The notes under the pieces: model-generated
Seen by the model: only the letters and a program-made list of their open reading frames with translations
Databases searched by the model: none
Told to the model about the DNA's origin: nothing
Made by a program: the position numbers and the translations under genes
Part shown: positions 1 to 8,851 of the stretch, piece after piece
How the letters are laid out: every line of letters starts with the position of its first letter
Position numbering within the stretch: position 1 is the stretch's first letter
Source: Flagellimonas olearia
Lineage (GTDB): Bacteria; Bacteroidota; Bacteroidia; Flavobacteriales; Flavobacteriaceae
Direction of reading: 5' to 3'
NCBI RefSeq assembly: GCF_009184425.1
Contig: NZ_WELG01000001.1
Coordinates: forward strand, 2,045,870-2,109,869
DNA: 64,000 nt

Positions 1-1
1 T

Positions 2-250
2 GGCGCAGTTTCATCAACCTATACCCTTAAATTAGTCGCCATTGTAGAAATTTTGGCAGGACTTGCCCTTATTCTCAACAAATATGGTGCACTTATGGCC
101 GTTATATTGATGAGTGTATCCGTAAATGTTGTATTGTTCCACGCCACCTTAGCTCAGGCAGGTATAGGTCCCGGTCTGGGTCTATTGATTTTGAATATTG
201 TGGTCTTAATTGGCTATAAGGATAGGTACAAGGACCTTTTACGCCCTTAA
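2..250 (+). CDS. DoxX-like membrane protein, C-terminal part
   Basis: The reading frame is open from the window edge to the TAA at 248-250, so only the last 82 residues are visible and the real start lies outside. They form about three hydrophobic helices, with FHATL after the second and a short basic tail (YKDRYKDLLRP). The pattern of glycines around EILAGLALILN and the FH in the second helix resemble DoxX-family inner-membrane proteins, whose function is poorly defined. It converges with the response regulator gene that follows on the other strand. The family call is by pattern recognition only. Confidence 0.55.
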   Translation, partial: GAVSSTYTLKLVAIVEILAGLALILNKYGALMAVILMSVSVNVVLFHATLAQAGIGPGLGLLILNIVVLIGYKDRYKDLLRP

Positions 251-268
251 TGTATTGATTTTATCATA

Positions 269-313
269 TCGAGCGAAGTCGGGATGTGTTGAACACATCC
301 CGACTTCGCTCGA
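269..313. repeat. Perfect inverted repeat between convergent genes
   Basis: Two 22-bp arms (269-290 and 292-313) are exact reverse complements around one base. The outer part reads TCGAGCGAAGTCGGGATGTG. It lies between the 3' ends of the DoxX-like gene and the LytTR regulator, so it could act as a bidirectional terminator. The TCGAGCG.AGTCG wording resembles the dispersed repeat at 18739-18830 and suggests one family of REP-like elements. Confidence 0.8.
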
Positions 314-351
314 ATTGACATCAAACAGTATCGCTCTTTTCCTTTTTTTGA

Positions 352-1077
352 TTATAGACTCATACGATCCTTAAAGATGTAGGATTGTCTTCGTGAAACC
401 TCTATTTCTTCCCCATTTTGCATGGTAAGCTTGAGTTTTCCGTTAAACCATGGCACCACTCCTTCAATAAAATGGGTATTCACGATCTGCTGGCGGTTGG
501 CCCTAAAAAAAGATGCTTCGGGAAGTTTTTCCTCCACTAGGTTCAATGATTTGTACAGCAAAGGCTTTTTATCCCCAAAAAACACGCGGGTATAGTTGCC
601 CACAATCTCAAAATGGGAAATATCCCCAATCTTTACCAACCAGCACGATTCCCCATCTTTGATGAAAATCTGACTGCTCTCCTTGAGTCTTTTTGACTTA
701 TCGGCTCCTGTTTGGACAGACTCCAATTTTGTCCGCACCTTTTCCATGGCCATGTCAAATCGCTTTTCACTCACAGGTTTCAGCAAATAATCCAAGGCAT
801 TGTACTCGAAGGATTTTATGGCATACTCGTCAAAAGCTGTGGTAAATATGGTAATGGGCACCTCATCCAACATCTCCAAAAGCTCAAAGCCATCTTTCTC
901 GGGCATGTTGATATCCAAAAACAACAAATCCGGTGAAGTACTTTGAATAAGCTCAAACCCTGCATCCACATTTTCAGCCTCTCCCAGGAGATCAATATCA
1001 TCATGCTTTTTGATCAGCTCCTTCAACTCGTTCCGGGCCAATCTGGAATCCTCTACAATAACAGCTTTAATGTTCAT
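352..1077 (-). CDS. LytTR-family response regulator
   Basis: Cytoplasmic DNA-binding response regulator of 241 residues. Residues 1-120 are a CheY-like receiver: acidic pair E9-D10, phospho-acceptor Asp55 in FLDINMP, and a conserved Lys near 100 (LLKPVSEKRF). Residues 135-240 are a LytTR DNA-binding domain (HFEIVGNYTRVFF, then FFRANRQQIVN and VSRRQSYIFKDR). The start overlaps the stop of the kinase gene by an ATGA junction, so the two are co-transcribed and translationally coupled. The pair is of the LytS/LytR (AlgZ/AlgR) type; the target genes cannot be told from the sequence. Confidence 0.93.
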   Translation of the reverse strand: MNIKAVIVEDSRLARNELKELIKKHDDIDLLGEAENVDAGFELIQSTSPDLLFLDINMPEKDGFELLEMLDEVPITIFTTAFDEYAIKSFEYNALDYLLKPVSEKRFDMAMEKVRTKLESVQTGADKSKRLKESSQIFIKDGESCWLVKIGDISHFEIVGNYTRVFFGDKKPLLYKSLNLVEEKLPEASFFRANRQQIVNTHFIEGVVPWFNGKLKLTMQNGEEIEVSRRQSYIFKDRMSL

Positions 1078-2132
1078 GCCAGTGGAATTTTAATGTTGGC
1101 CACCACCTCATCGGAAACTTCTTCCAAATTGAAGGAAGCTCTATGGCCATAAAGCAATTTTAACCGCTGCTCTATGTTTTGCAGCCCCAATTGAGTGGAA
1201 TCTTTGGCTATCTTGAGTTTGCCCGTATTACGGACCTCCAGTATCAACTGTTCTTTTTCCTTTTTGATGTTCAATACAATGGTTCCTCCTTGTTTGAGGT
1301 TGGAGATACCGTGCTTGGTGGCATTTTCCACCAATAGCTGTATGATCATGGGTGGGATTTGTAGGTCAAGGGTTTCGCTATCCACATTCTTGACAAATTC
1401 CAAACGATCTTCCAGCTGGATTTTGGATAGCGCTATGTAATTGTCCACCATTTCCAGTTCTTCCCGGACCGAAATGGCATTGTTGCTGTTCTTGGTCAGT
1501 GAGAACCGTAAGATTTCTGAAAGTTTGGTGAGCATTTCCCGGGATTTTTCCACGTCTTCCAACATCAATCCCCTAATATTATTGAGGCTGTTGAACATAA
1601 AGTGGGGGTTTATCTGACCCTTCAAGGTATTCAGCTGTGCTTGCTTCAGGTGGGTATTGAGTTTCAAGCGTTCTATCCGGTCCCGATTAAGTTTAAGAAG
1701 CAGCTTGATTACCAAATAGGTCACCGTCCAAGCCCCAATAAGAAACAGGGAGTTGAGCACCTGTACCCCAACATTGTCGTGATACTTGAACATCTGGAGT
1801 TCTGAAGGAGTCAACGCCGGACCAAACTCAACATAGACATACCCAAAAACAAAGTTCAAGACTCCAAACAAAGTGGCCGCCATTAGATAGGAAACCAGAA
1901 TCTTCACAAACTCGTTAATCCCAAAAGCGTCAAACTTTATGGTTCTTTTAAGGTACAGTCGCAACAGCGAAGTTGCAAAAATACCTAAAATCGTCCCCAT
2001 GACCACGGAGTAGACAAGCAGGGACATACTTATCTGTTTCACTACAAAAACAGAAACCAGATTGATGAAACCCCATCCCAAAATCTGAAGGATCCAAAAG
2101 GCTTGCTCTCGTTTTTTAGTGCTCAATTCCAT
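1074..2132 (-). CDS. LytS-type sensor histidine kinase
   Basis: Inner-membrane sensor kinase of 352 residues. Four hydrophobic segments fill about residues 12-145, with no large periplasmic domain. A short coiled linker leads to the His_kinase domain (PF06580 type) with the phospho-acceptor His177 in INPHFMFNSLNN, followed by an ATPase domain (PPMIIQLLVENATKHGI as N-box, GLQNIEQRLKLLYG as G-box). It phosphorylates the LytTR regulator encoded directly downstream. The lack of a sensor domain outside the membrane suggests it senses a membrane or membrane-soluble signal; this is inference. Confidence 0.92.
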   Translation of the reverse strand: MELSTKKREQAFWILQILGWGFINLVSVFVVKQISMSLLVYSVVMGTILGIFATSLLRLYLKRTIKFDAFGINEFVKILVSYLMAATLFGVLNFVFGYVYVEFGPALTPSELQMFKYHDNVGVQVLNSLFLIGAWTVTYLVIKLLLKLNRDRIERLKLNTHLKQAQLNTLKGQINPHFMFNSLNNIRGLMLEDVEKSREMLTKLSEILRFSLTKNSNNAISVREELEMVDNYIALSKIQLEDRLEFVKNVDSETLDLQIPPMIIQLLVENATKHGISNLKQGGTIVLNIKKEKEQLILEVRNTGKLKIAKDSTQLGLQNIEQRLKLLYGHRASFNLEEVSDEVVANIKIPLA

Positions 2133-2191
2133 GGATATGGTCTACGGTATCCCAAATATACTTTAAGCAGTTCAACCTATGGGAACGCCCT

Positions 2192-2401
2192 TTACTGATT
2201 TTGTGTTTGCTTTTTCCAGAATGGTCTGCCACAAGATTTGCTGGAAGTAAGAAAAGCTACCCATACCAAGGACATGCCCGTATAAAAGAAAACAAAATAA
2301 TCATCATAGGCCCAGGCATTGTACCTACCATAGATTCCGGTCAGGACCCCGATGATCCCTAGGGTCAAAATAACTTTACGTTCGGTATTCAATTTTCGCA
2401 T
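2192..2401 (-). CDS. Small two-helix membrane protein
   Basis: 69 residues with two likely membrane helices (about 9-24 and 36-52) and a basic, Cys-containing tail (SSKSCGRPFWKKQ). It sits about 60 bp upstream of the kinase gene on the same strand, so it may belong to the same transcript. No family is recognised. It has a clean ATG start and no competing frame, but the short length leaves some doubt that it is a real gene. Confidence 0.5.
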   Translation of the reverse strand: MRKLNTERKVILTLGIIGVLTGIYGRYNAWAYDDYFVFFYTGMSLVWVAFLTSSKSCGRPFWKKQTQNQ

Positions 2402-2606
2402 TGTTTAGATTTTTAAAATTCACAAATTGCTTTTTACAAGAAGATGTCCACCAATAGGGTTATCATCAATCGTACAAGTGCTATCATTGCTTTGGGTTTT
2501 AGGATTTTGTACGGAGCTAAATTACAGGGCTTTACATTGGCACACACCTGAATTATGGGCAGCGGTAAAAAAGACCCAGTGAACGGTAATCATAATTTTC
2601 CAAAAG

Positions 2607-2634
2607 AAAAAAAGGAGCTAAAAAAGCTCCTTTT
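2607..2634 (-). terminator. Rho-independent terminator of the S9 peptidase gene
   Basis: The arms AAAGGAGCT (2611-2619) and AGCTCCTTT (2625-2633) form a 9-bp stem with a 5-base loop. On the minus strand the hairpin is followed by a T-run. It lies about 25 bp after the stop codon of the peptidase gene. Confidence 0.8.
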
Positions 2635-2657
2635 AAATTGAAAATCAGTCCTATAAA

Positions 2658-4682
2658 TCAATCCTTCAACGGCTGGGGAATTTCCTGTTGTCCCAAATGT
2701 TTCGCATAAAATCCCATCATGGCCTTATAAAGTTCAAGACGGTTTTCCTCTTTACCAAATCCATGGCCCTCATCATATTTTACCATGTAGGGCACGTCAT
2801 AACCTTTTCCTCTCAAAGCGCTTACAATTTGGTCCGATTCATCTATATTGACCCTTGGATCGTTGGCTCCCTGCACCACAAACAAAGGTTTATTCATTTT
2901 ATCAATTTGATACACCGGGGAAACCTCTTCCATAATTTTCTTTTCTTCGGGAACATCCTCATCATACCATATTTCCTTAATGATCTTTAGGTAGGGTTTC
3001 CAATACGGAGGAATGGTCTTCATAAAAGTGAACAAATTGGATACCCCCACATAATCCACCCCACAGGCGTAGAGATCAGGGGTCTTGGTCAAGCCTCTCA
3101 ATACAGCGTACCCTCCATGACTGCCTCCATAAATTGCGGCTTTGTCTGGATCGACCCAGCCTTGTTCCACTACGTATTGCAGTCCGTCCTCCACATCATC
3201 CATGGCCTTTCTTCCGATCTGTTTAAACCCAGATTCCAAGAATTCCCTGCCATACCCCCCGGAAATCCTAAAATTCACCTGAAGGGTGGCATAGCCCCTA
3301 CTGGCAAATAATTGCGCTTCCGGGTTAAAGCCCCAAGAATCCCGGATGCCTTGCGGGCCTCCATGTGGGTTTACAATAACGGGCACCTTTTGGCCGGCCA
3401 AAGCTGCTTTGGGCAAGGTAATATACCCATGTAGGGTAATCCCATCCCTACTGGTAAAGGTTATGGGGCGCATTTCGGCCATATCCTCCTTTTTCAACTG
3501 GGGCATGGTGTTATATAGCTCTGTAAGTTCATCCTTTGCCACATTGTACGCGTAATACATACCATACACCCGATCACTGTCCACGTAGAGCATGTACAGG
3601 TTTTCATCTTCAGTGCTGTCCAAAATACTGTACTGCATTCCAGGAAGTTCCTCATTTACTTTAGCATTCATTTTTTTAAAGACCTCACTTACCGGAACCA
3701 CAACACTTTTTTCTCCCTCATAGGTAAAATAGTCCACTTCATGGTTTCTGGTTCTGGAGAGTCTCATGTTCTGCACATCATATTGATCATTGGAAAAGAC
3801 CTTCTTTATGACCTTGTTCTCCTTAAGATCGAACAATTGTACTTCTGCTTTATCATTGTCCAAATTGGAGACTACATAGGCATCATGCGGATATTCTGTT
3901 GCGTAGTTAAAGCTGGTGATGAAAAAGTTGTCCTTCCAATTAAGCTGTTTCAACACTTGGAAACCTCCATTGCCATCCTCATAATAGGTATCCTGTTCCA
4001 CTCCATCCCGAAGGCGCGTAAATCCTTTGAGCTTTCCGTTTCTATCAAAATCATATCCCAAAATAGGATTGGCCGGGTCATCATTGGTATATAATTGGGT
4101 CAGTTCGCCGGTGACCACATTCAGTTTAAAAGGCTCAAAGACCTGGGCATTGTTCTTGTTCATAGAAACAATGATATGCTCCTTATCATCGCGCAGCAGC
4201 TCCGTGAAATCTGCCCGTACCCCATCAAAGGGAGTGAGGTCCTTCAAGTTGCTTCCATCCAAGTCCACCGCATAAATATGATAGTTTTCATTACCTCCCT
4301 GGTCCATGGAGAAATATAACCTTGTGGTATTGAGCCATCCGTATATCCTTACCAACTCATCCTTTTCCTCAATAGCTTTTTTCACCTCGTTCGTCTCCAG
4401 GTTTTTGACATAAATATGACGTTTGCCATTCTCATCGCTTTCCCTGTAGGACAAGTACTTTCCATCCGGGGAAAATCGAAATGTGAACCCCTTGGGATTG
4501 CCAAAATAATCTTCCACCGTGTACCGATAATCTCCTTGATCCAATGCGGCCAAGGAAACCAGCTCTTCTTGGGAACTGGCCAAGGTAGTGTCGCCAGGTT
4601 TTTCTTGGGCGTGAAGGGCAACTCCCAAAAACATGATTAGGGAAACCCCACAGACCCATTTGATCCTTTGTGTTGTTTTCAT
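2658..4682 (-). CDS. Exported S9-family serine peptidase (prolyl oligopeptidase type)
   Basis: 674 residues. A signal peptide (about 1-25, ending ALHAQ) sends it to the periplasm or beyond. Residues 60-390 form a beta-propeller-like region with repeated short strands; residues 410-665 form the alpha/beta-hydrolase peptidase domain. The catalytic triad is visible: Ser521 in GGSHGGY, Asp608 in GANDPRV and His640 in DEGHGF. The oxyanion motif HGGPQG is at about 440. The family cleaves oligopeptides, often after proline or as dipeptidyl peptidases; the exact specificity cannot be read here. Single gene with its own terminator. Confidence 0.95.
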   Translation of the reverse strand: MKTTQRIKWVCGVSLIMFLGVALHAQEKPGDTTLASSQEELVSLAALDQGDYRYTVEDYFGNPKGFTFRFSPDGKYLSYRESDENGKRHIYVKNLETNEVKKAIEEKDELVRIYGWLNTTRLYFSMDQGGNENYHIYAVDLDGSNLKDLTPFDGVRADFTELLRDDKEHIIVSMNKNNAQVFEPFKLNVVTGELTQLYTNDDPANPILGYDFDRNGKLKGFTRLRDGVEQDTYYEDGNGGFQVLKQLNWKDNFFITSFNYATEYPHDAYVVSNLDNDKAEVQLFDLKENKVIKKVFSNDQYDVQNMRLSRTRNHEVDYFTYEGEKSVVVPVSEVFKKMNAKVNEELPGMQYSILDSTEDENLYMLYVDSDRVYGMYYAYNVAKDELTELYNTMPQLKKEDMAEMRPITFTSRDGITLHGYITLPKAALAGQKVPVIVNPHGGPQGIRDSWGFNPEAQLFASRGYATLQVNFRISGGYGREFLESGFKQIGRKAMDDVEDGLQYVVEQGWVDPDKAAIYGGSHGGYAVLRGLTKTPDLYACGVDYVGVSNLFTFMKTIPPYWKPYLKIIKEIWYDEDVPEEKKIMEEVSPVYQIDKMNKPLFVVQGANDPRVNIDESDQIVSALRGKGYDVPYMVKYDEGHGFGKEENRLELYKAMMGFYAKHLGQQEIPQPLKD

Positions 4683-4823
4683 ACGTGTTGAATTAAGTGT
4701 TTCTCTTGAAAAATAATGTTATAACAAATTAGACTGTTCGCACATATCTTTGTTACAAAAACCAACAAAAAACTGATAATTAACCACAAACCTCCAATCC
4801 TAAGGTTGATTGCATTCTTGTCT

Positions 4824-5348
4824 TTATCTTGTTTCTGGGGGAAACTTTGACAATGTTTTTTTGACCAAGGCCCTCAATCTTTCTTCACGAACGCTCGGGG
4901 AAGCGTTATCGCGATAGCCACTTTCAGTGGAAGCCTGCCAAAACAATGCATCACGTTGGGCATCCACAAAATCAAATAGTATATGACGCTGTATTCCGGA
5001 ATTTCCAATGGGCAATCCAAGGGAAACACCGCCACCCACATTTCTGCCCGTGCCACCAATACCAACACCCACGGCACTATTGGAACCACTGCGGTATTCA
5101 CTGCTTTGAATGTTGATGAAAAAATCGGGCTCCTCGGCCAAACGGTACCCTTTGAGTTGCAAGGTGGAATCCAAAATTCGAATGAGGCGCCTTTCGTCTA
5201 ATTGGCTCAAGCCCGAATCCAGATCAGAAAAATAATTGTAGGTGGTATAGCTGGTAAAGTCCGTTCCCCTATCGTAATCGTAATTGACCCGAATGGAGAC
5301 ACAAGAGGCCAATAGGCAGCACAATACAATAATCCATAGGTTTCGCAT
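4824..5348 (-). CDS. DUF4136 lipoprotein
   Basis: 174 residues. The N-terminus (MRNLWIIVLCCLLASC) is a lipoprotein signal with lipid-acceptor Cys16. The rest matches the DUF4136 pattern: an early VNYDYDRGTDFTSYTTY segment, a middle PDFFINIQS strand, a glycine-rich stretch and a final LVKKTLSKFPP helix. It is likely anchored in the periplasm or outer membrane; its function is unknown. About 65 bp separate it from obg, which is on the same strand. Confidence 0.85.
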   Translation of the reverse strand: MRNLWIIVLCCLLASCVSIRVNYDYDRGTDFTSYTTYNYFSDLDSGLSQLDERRLIRILDSTLQLKGYRLAEEPDFFINIQSSEYRSGSNSAVGVGIGGTGRNVGGGVSLGLPIGNSGIQRHILFDFVDAQRDALFWQASTESGYRDNASPSVREERLRALVKKTLSKFPPETR

Positions 5349-5412
5349 GGCAGATAAATCTGGATTACTTAAAAATAAGGATTATTTGGCTTGAGTGGGA
5401 GAACAGATGCCT

Positions 5413-6414
5413 TTATTCGTTCAATAGCGCCCAGAGCTTATCCTTGAGCTTCTGAATGCCCAATTGGCTTACTGATGAGATAAATAGATAATCAACATCC
5501 TTAAAATCGGCCTTCATTTCCTCTCGCATTTCCTCAATGAGCTCCTCATCCAACATATCGCATTTGGAAATGGCCACAATGCGCTGTTTGTCCAACAACT
5601 CCGGATTGTACCGTCTCAGCTCATCCAAAAGAATGGCATATTCCTGACTGATGTCCTTACTATCGGCAGGGATTAGAAAAAGTAAGGTGGCGTTGCGTTC
5701 AATATGACGCAAAAAGTAGTGGCCCAAGCCTTTGCCTTCTGCAGCCCCTTCAATAATTCCTGGGATATCGGCCATGACAAAACTTTGGAAATCCCGATGT
5801 TCCACAATACCCAAATTGGGTTTTAACGTGGTAAACTCGTAATTGGCGATCTTGGGCTTCGCCGAGGTCATCACAGACAGTAAAGTGGATTTCCCGGCAT
5901 TGGGGAATCCCACAAGACCCACATCGGCCAAAACCTTAAGCTCCAAGGTTAAATGCACCTCCTGCCCAGGGATTCCGGGTTGTGCATATCTTGGAGTCTG
6001 GTTGGTAGGGCTTTTAAAATGCCAATTGCCGCGACCTCCCATTCCACCTTCCAGGACGATTTTCTCTTCTTGGTCCTCGGTAATCTCAAAAAGAACGGCA
6101 TTGGTCTCGGTATCCCGTATCACGGTCCCAAGGGGAACCTCCAAATAGGTGTCGGCACCATCGGCCCCAGTACTCCTATTCTTGCTGCCATGTTCCCCAT
6201 GACCTGCCTTAAAATGTTTTTTGAACTTGTAATGGACCAAGGTCCATAGGTTTTTGTTCCCCTTCACGATTACGTGGCCTCCACGGCCACCATCACCACC
6301 ATCCGGGCCTCCCTTGGCAACATACTTTTCCCGATGTAAATGCGCAGAACCCTTGCCTCCGTTCCCGGAAGATACATGCACTTTCACATAATCCACAAAA
6401 TTGCCTTCGGTCAT
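5413..6414 (-). CDS. obg: Obg-family GTPase
   Basis: 333 residues, the full size for ObgE/CgtA. Residues 1-160 form the glycine-rich Obg fold ([14 protein letters not shown]), followed by the GTPase domain: G1 GFPNAGKST (169-177), G3 DIPG (216-219) and G4 SKCD (283-286, Ser in place of the usual Asn). It binds the 50S ribosomal subunit and helps its late assembly and stress responses. The acidic C-terminal domain of E. coli Obg is absent, as is common. It lies about 50 bp after the hpt-adk fusion on the same strand and may share its transcript. Confidence 0.97.
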   Translation of the reverse strand: MTEGNFVDYVKVHVSSGNGGKGSAHLHREKYVAKGGPDGGDGGRGGHVIVKGNKNLWTLVHYKFKKHFKAGHGEHGSKNRSTGADGADTYLEVPLGTVIRDTETNAVLFEITEDQEEKIVLEGGMGGRGNWHFKSPTNQTPRYAQPGIPGQEVHLTLELKVLADVGLVGFPNAGKSTLLSVMTSAKPKIANYEFTTLKPNLGIVEHRDFQSFVMADIPGIIEGAAEGKGLGHYFLRHIERNATLLFLIPADSKDISQEYAILLDELRRYNPELLDKQRIVAISKCDMLDEELIEEMREEMKADFKDVDYLFISSVSQLGIQKLKDKLWALLNE

Positions 6415-6464
6415 GTCAATGGTTTTTTTAGCAGAAAGGTGAAGGGTAAAATGTTACCTCCGTC

Positions 6465-7574
6465 TTAGTCCAAAGCGTCTATTACCTTGCCCAAACGCTC
6501 GGTAATTTCTGCAATATCCCCAATTCCGTTTACGGAATGGAATTTCCCCTGCTTCTCGTAATACGCTTTTAAAGGGGCTGTTTTTTCGTTGTATTCATCA
6601 AAACGATTACGGATTTTGCTCTCATCTTGATCATCGGAACGGCCACTGCTCTTCCCTCGCTCCAACAAACGGGCAATCAACACCTCATCATCGGCTTCCA
6701 GGGCGATTGTGGCATTCACCTTCATATCCTTGGACTCCAAAAAATTGTCCAAAGCCTCTGCTTGTGCAGCAGTTCGGGGGAAACCATCAAAAATAAAGCC
6801 TGACGCTTCTGGGTTTTTCTCCACTTCGTCCTTTAGCATATCAATGGTGACCTCATCGGGAACCAAGTCACCTTTATCGATATAGGATTTGGCCAAATTG
6901 CCCAATTCCGTTCCGTTTTTAATGTTGTATCGGAACACATCCCCTGTGGAAATGTGTTTCAAATTGTACTTCTCTTTCAAGAACCCGGCCTGGGTCCCTT
7001 TTCCTGCTCCTGGCTTTCCAAAAAGCACTAGGTTGATCATATCTGCTTGGTTTAATTGGTATACTTCCCTCAAATTTCTACCCATTTCATTATAGTCCAG
7101 ACCATAACCCACAATAAAATTATCCGGGATTTCCAATCCCACATAATCAATGGCGTATTCACCATTATAGATTTCGGACTTGTAAAAAAGGGCAGCAATT
7201 TTAAATTCCTTTACATTGGTCTGGGAGAACAGGTGCACCAATTGTTTCAATGTTCTTCCCGTATCGACCACATCCTCCAAAATAATGACGCTCTTTCCTT
7301 CCATGTCTTCCTGTACGTCCAACAAGGTCTCCACAATGCCTGTGGAGGTCAATCCTTGGTAGGAGCTCAACCGCACAAAAGAAACTTGGCAAGGGTGTTG
7401 ATACGCCTTTAAAAAATCGGCCACAAACATGAAGGCCCCATTGAGCACCCCTACAAAAAGGGGGGTCTCATCCTTGTAGTCCTCCGCGATGTCCGCCGCC
7501 ATCTTTTCGATGGCCGCAAGGATTTGTTCTTCCTTTAAGTAAGGTTTAAACAACTTGTTGTTTAGCTTGATCAA
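6465..7574 (-). CDS. adk: Fused hypoxanthine phosphoribosyltransferase / adenylate kinase
   Basis: One open frame encodes two purine enzymes. The first (about 175 residues) is an HPRT: PRPP loop VIILEDVVDTGRTL and the terminal YNEMGRNLREVYQL. The second begins at an internal Met that is the usual adenylate kinase start (MINLVLFGKPGAGKGT) and carries the P-loop, the DGFPRT motif and a short LID. The frame opens at the ATG at 7676, but I prefer the TTG at 7572-7574. It gives the normal HPRT N-terminus (MIKLNNKLFKPYL), lies about 20 nt below a promoter-like TATCTTTG, and avoids a 16-bp gap to the divergent purK start. With the upstream ATG the protein has 403 residues. The fusion could couple salvage (IMP/GMP formation) to nucleotide phosphorylation. 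Confidence 0.9.
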   Translation of the reverse strand: MIKLNNKLFKPYLKEEQILAAIEKMAADIAEDYKDETPLFVGVLNGAFMFVADFLKAYQHPCQVSFVRLSSYQGLTSTGIVETLLDVQEDMEGKSVIILEDVVDTGRTLKQLVHLFSQTNVKEFKIAALFYKSEIYNGEYAIDYVGLEIPDNFIVGYGLDYNEMGRNLREVYQLNQADMINLVLFGKPGAGKGTQAGFLKEKYNLKHISTGDVFRYNIKNGTELGNLAKSYIDKGDLVPDEVTIDMLKDEVEKNPEASGFIFDGFPRTAAQAEALDNFLESKDMKVNATIALEADDEVLIARLLERGKSSGRSDDQDESKIRNRFDEYNEKTAPLKAYYEKQGKFHSVNGIGDIAEITERLGKVIDALD

Positions 7575-7599
7575 CGTATCATTATTTTGGTCAGGTTGG

Positions 7600-7607
7600 C
7601 AAAGATA
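7600..7607 (-). promoter_or_regulatory. Candidate -7 box of the hpt-adk gene
   Basis: TATCTTTG on the minus strand fits the Bacteroidetes -7 consensus TAnnTTTG. It lies inside the frame upstream of the proposed TTG start. No good -33 TTG is seen at the usual distance. Confidence 0.4.
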
Positions 7608-7661
7608 GCATTTTTTGGGGGTGGTATGCCCAGCATCTTTCATCCCTTCAAGGAATTCATG

Positions 7662-7669
7662 TATTTTTG
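7662..7669 (+). promoter_or_regulatory. Candidate -7 box of purK
   Basis: TATTTTTG fits TAnnTTTG and would start transcription about 15-20 nt before the purK ATG. The -33 element is weak. It lies within the longest possible hpt-adk frame, which supports a shorter version of that gene. Confidence 0.4.
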
Positions 7670-7692
7670 CAGTCATTCCAATTTAATGATCC

Positions 7693-8847
7693 ATGGATTT
7701 TTTCTCTTCCAATTTTAAACTCGGTATTTTAGGGGGTGGGCAATTAGGTAAAATGATGCTCTACGAAACCCGAAAATGGGACATTCATACCAAGGTCATG
7801 GATGCTTCACCCGAAGCGCCCTGTAAAATCTCCTGCAATGAGTTCGTGGAAGGCAGCCTTATGGATTTTGATGCTGTTTACAATTTTGGAAAGGATGTGG
7901 ATGTCCTCACCATTGAAATTGAAAATGTGAATGTGGACGCCCTAGAGAAGTTGGAACATGAGGGCAAAAAGGTATATCCCCCGACCAAAGCGTTGCGGAC
8001 CATACAAAACAAGGCCACCCAGAAATTGTTCTATACGGACCACAACATTCCAACGGCCCCGTTCATGCGTTTTGCCTATACCTCCGAGATAAAGGACAGT
8101 ATTTCCAACGGTGGCCTCCAACTCCCTTTTGTTTGGAAAAGTGCCCAATTTGGATACGATGGCCAAGGTGTGAAGGTGGTTCGGAAAATGGAAGATTTAA
8201 ACGGTCTTCCCAATGTGGAGTGCATTGCGGAAAAAATGGTGGATTTTAAAAACGAATTGGCCGTTATCGTAGCACGCAGCACCAAGGGTGAAGTAAAAAC
8301 ATACCCTGTGGTGGAGATGGAGTTTCACCCAGAGGCCAATCAGGTTGAGTATGTTATCTGTCCAGCTAGAATTGAGGATTCCGTGGCGCAAAAGGCCACT
8401 GAAGTGGCCCTCAAGGTGGCCGAACATTTACAACCCGTAGGGTTATTGGCCGTGGAATTGTTTCAAACGCAGGATGACCAAATTCTGGTCAACGAAGTGG
8501 CCCCACGACCGCACAACAGTGGACATTACAGCATTGAGGCCAGTTACACCAACCAATTTGAACAGCACATCCGGGCCATTTTGGGCCTCCCTTTGGGAAA
8601 AACGGATAGCAAAGTGGCAGGAATCATGGTAAATTTGGTCGGTGCCGAAGGTCATACCGGTGATGTGGTCTACGAAAATATGGACGCCATTTTGGAGATG
8701 GACGGGGTAACGCCCCATATCTACGGAAAAAAACAGACCCGGCCATTTCGTAAAATGGGACATGTGACCATAGTGGACGAAGATATGGCCAGAGCCCGAG
8801 AAGTGGCCCAAAAAGTAAAAGAAACCATCAACGTTGTAAGCAAATAA
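7693..8847 (+). CDS. purK: N5-carboxyaminoimidazole ribonucleotide synthase (PurK)
   Basis: 384 residues. ATP-grasp enzyme that makes N5-CAIR from AIR, bicarbonate and ATP in purine biosynthesis. It opens with the PurK nucleotide-fold signature LGILGGGQLGKMM, and shows the ATP-grasp strands VWKSAQFGYDGQGV and VNEVAPRPHNSGHY. The product goes to PurE, encoded 4 bp downstream. Its start is only 16 bp from the longest possible start of the divergent hpt-adk gene, so purine synthesis and salvage share one control region. Confidence 0.97.
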   Translation: MDFFSSNFKLGILGGGQLGKMMLYETRKWDIHTKVMDASPEAPCKISCNEFVEGSLMDFDAVYNFGKDVDVLTIEIENVNVDALEKLEHEGKKVYPPTKALRTIQNKATQKLFYTDHNIPTAPFMRFAYTSEIKDSISNGGLQLPFVWKSAQFGYDGQGVKVVRKMEDLNGLPNVECIAEKMVDFKNELAVIVARSTKGEVKTYPVVEMEFHPEANQVEYVICPARIEDSVAQKATEVALKVAEHLQPVGLLAVELFQTQDDQILVNEVAPRPHNSGHYSIEASYTNQFEQHIRAILGLPLGKTDSKVAGIMVNLVGAEGHTGDVVYENMDAILEMDGVTPHIYGKKQTRPFRKMGHVTIVDEDMARAREVAQKVKETINVVSK

Positions 8848-8851
8848 CACT

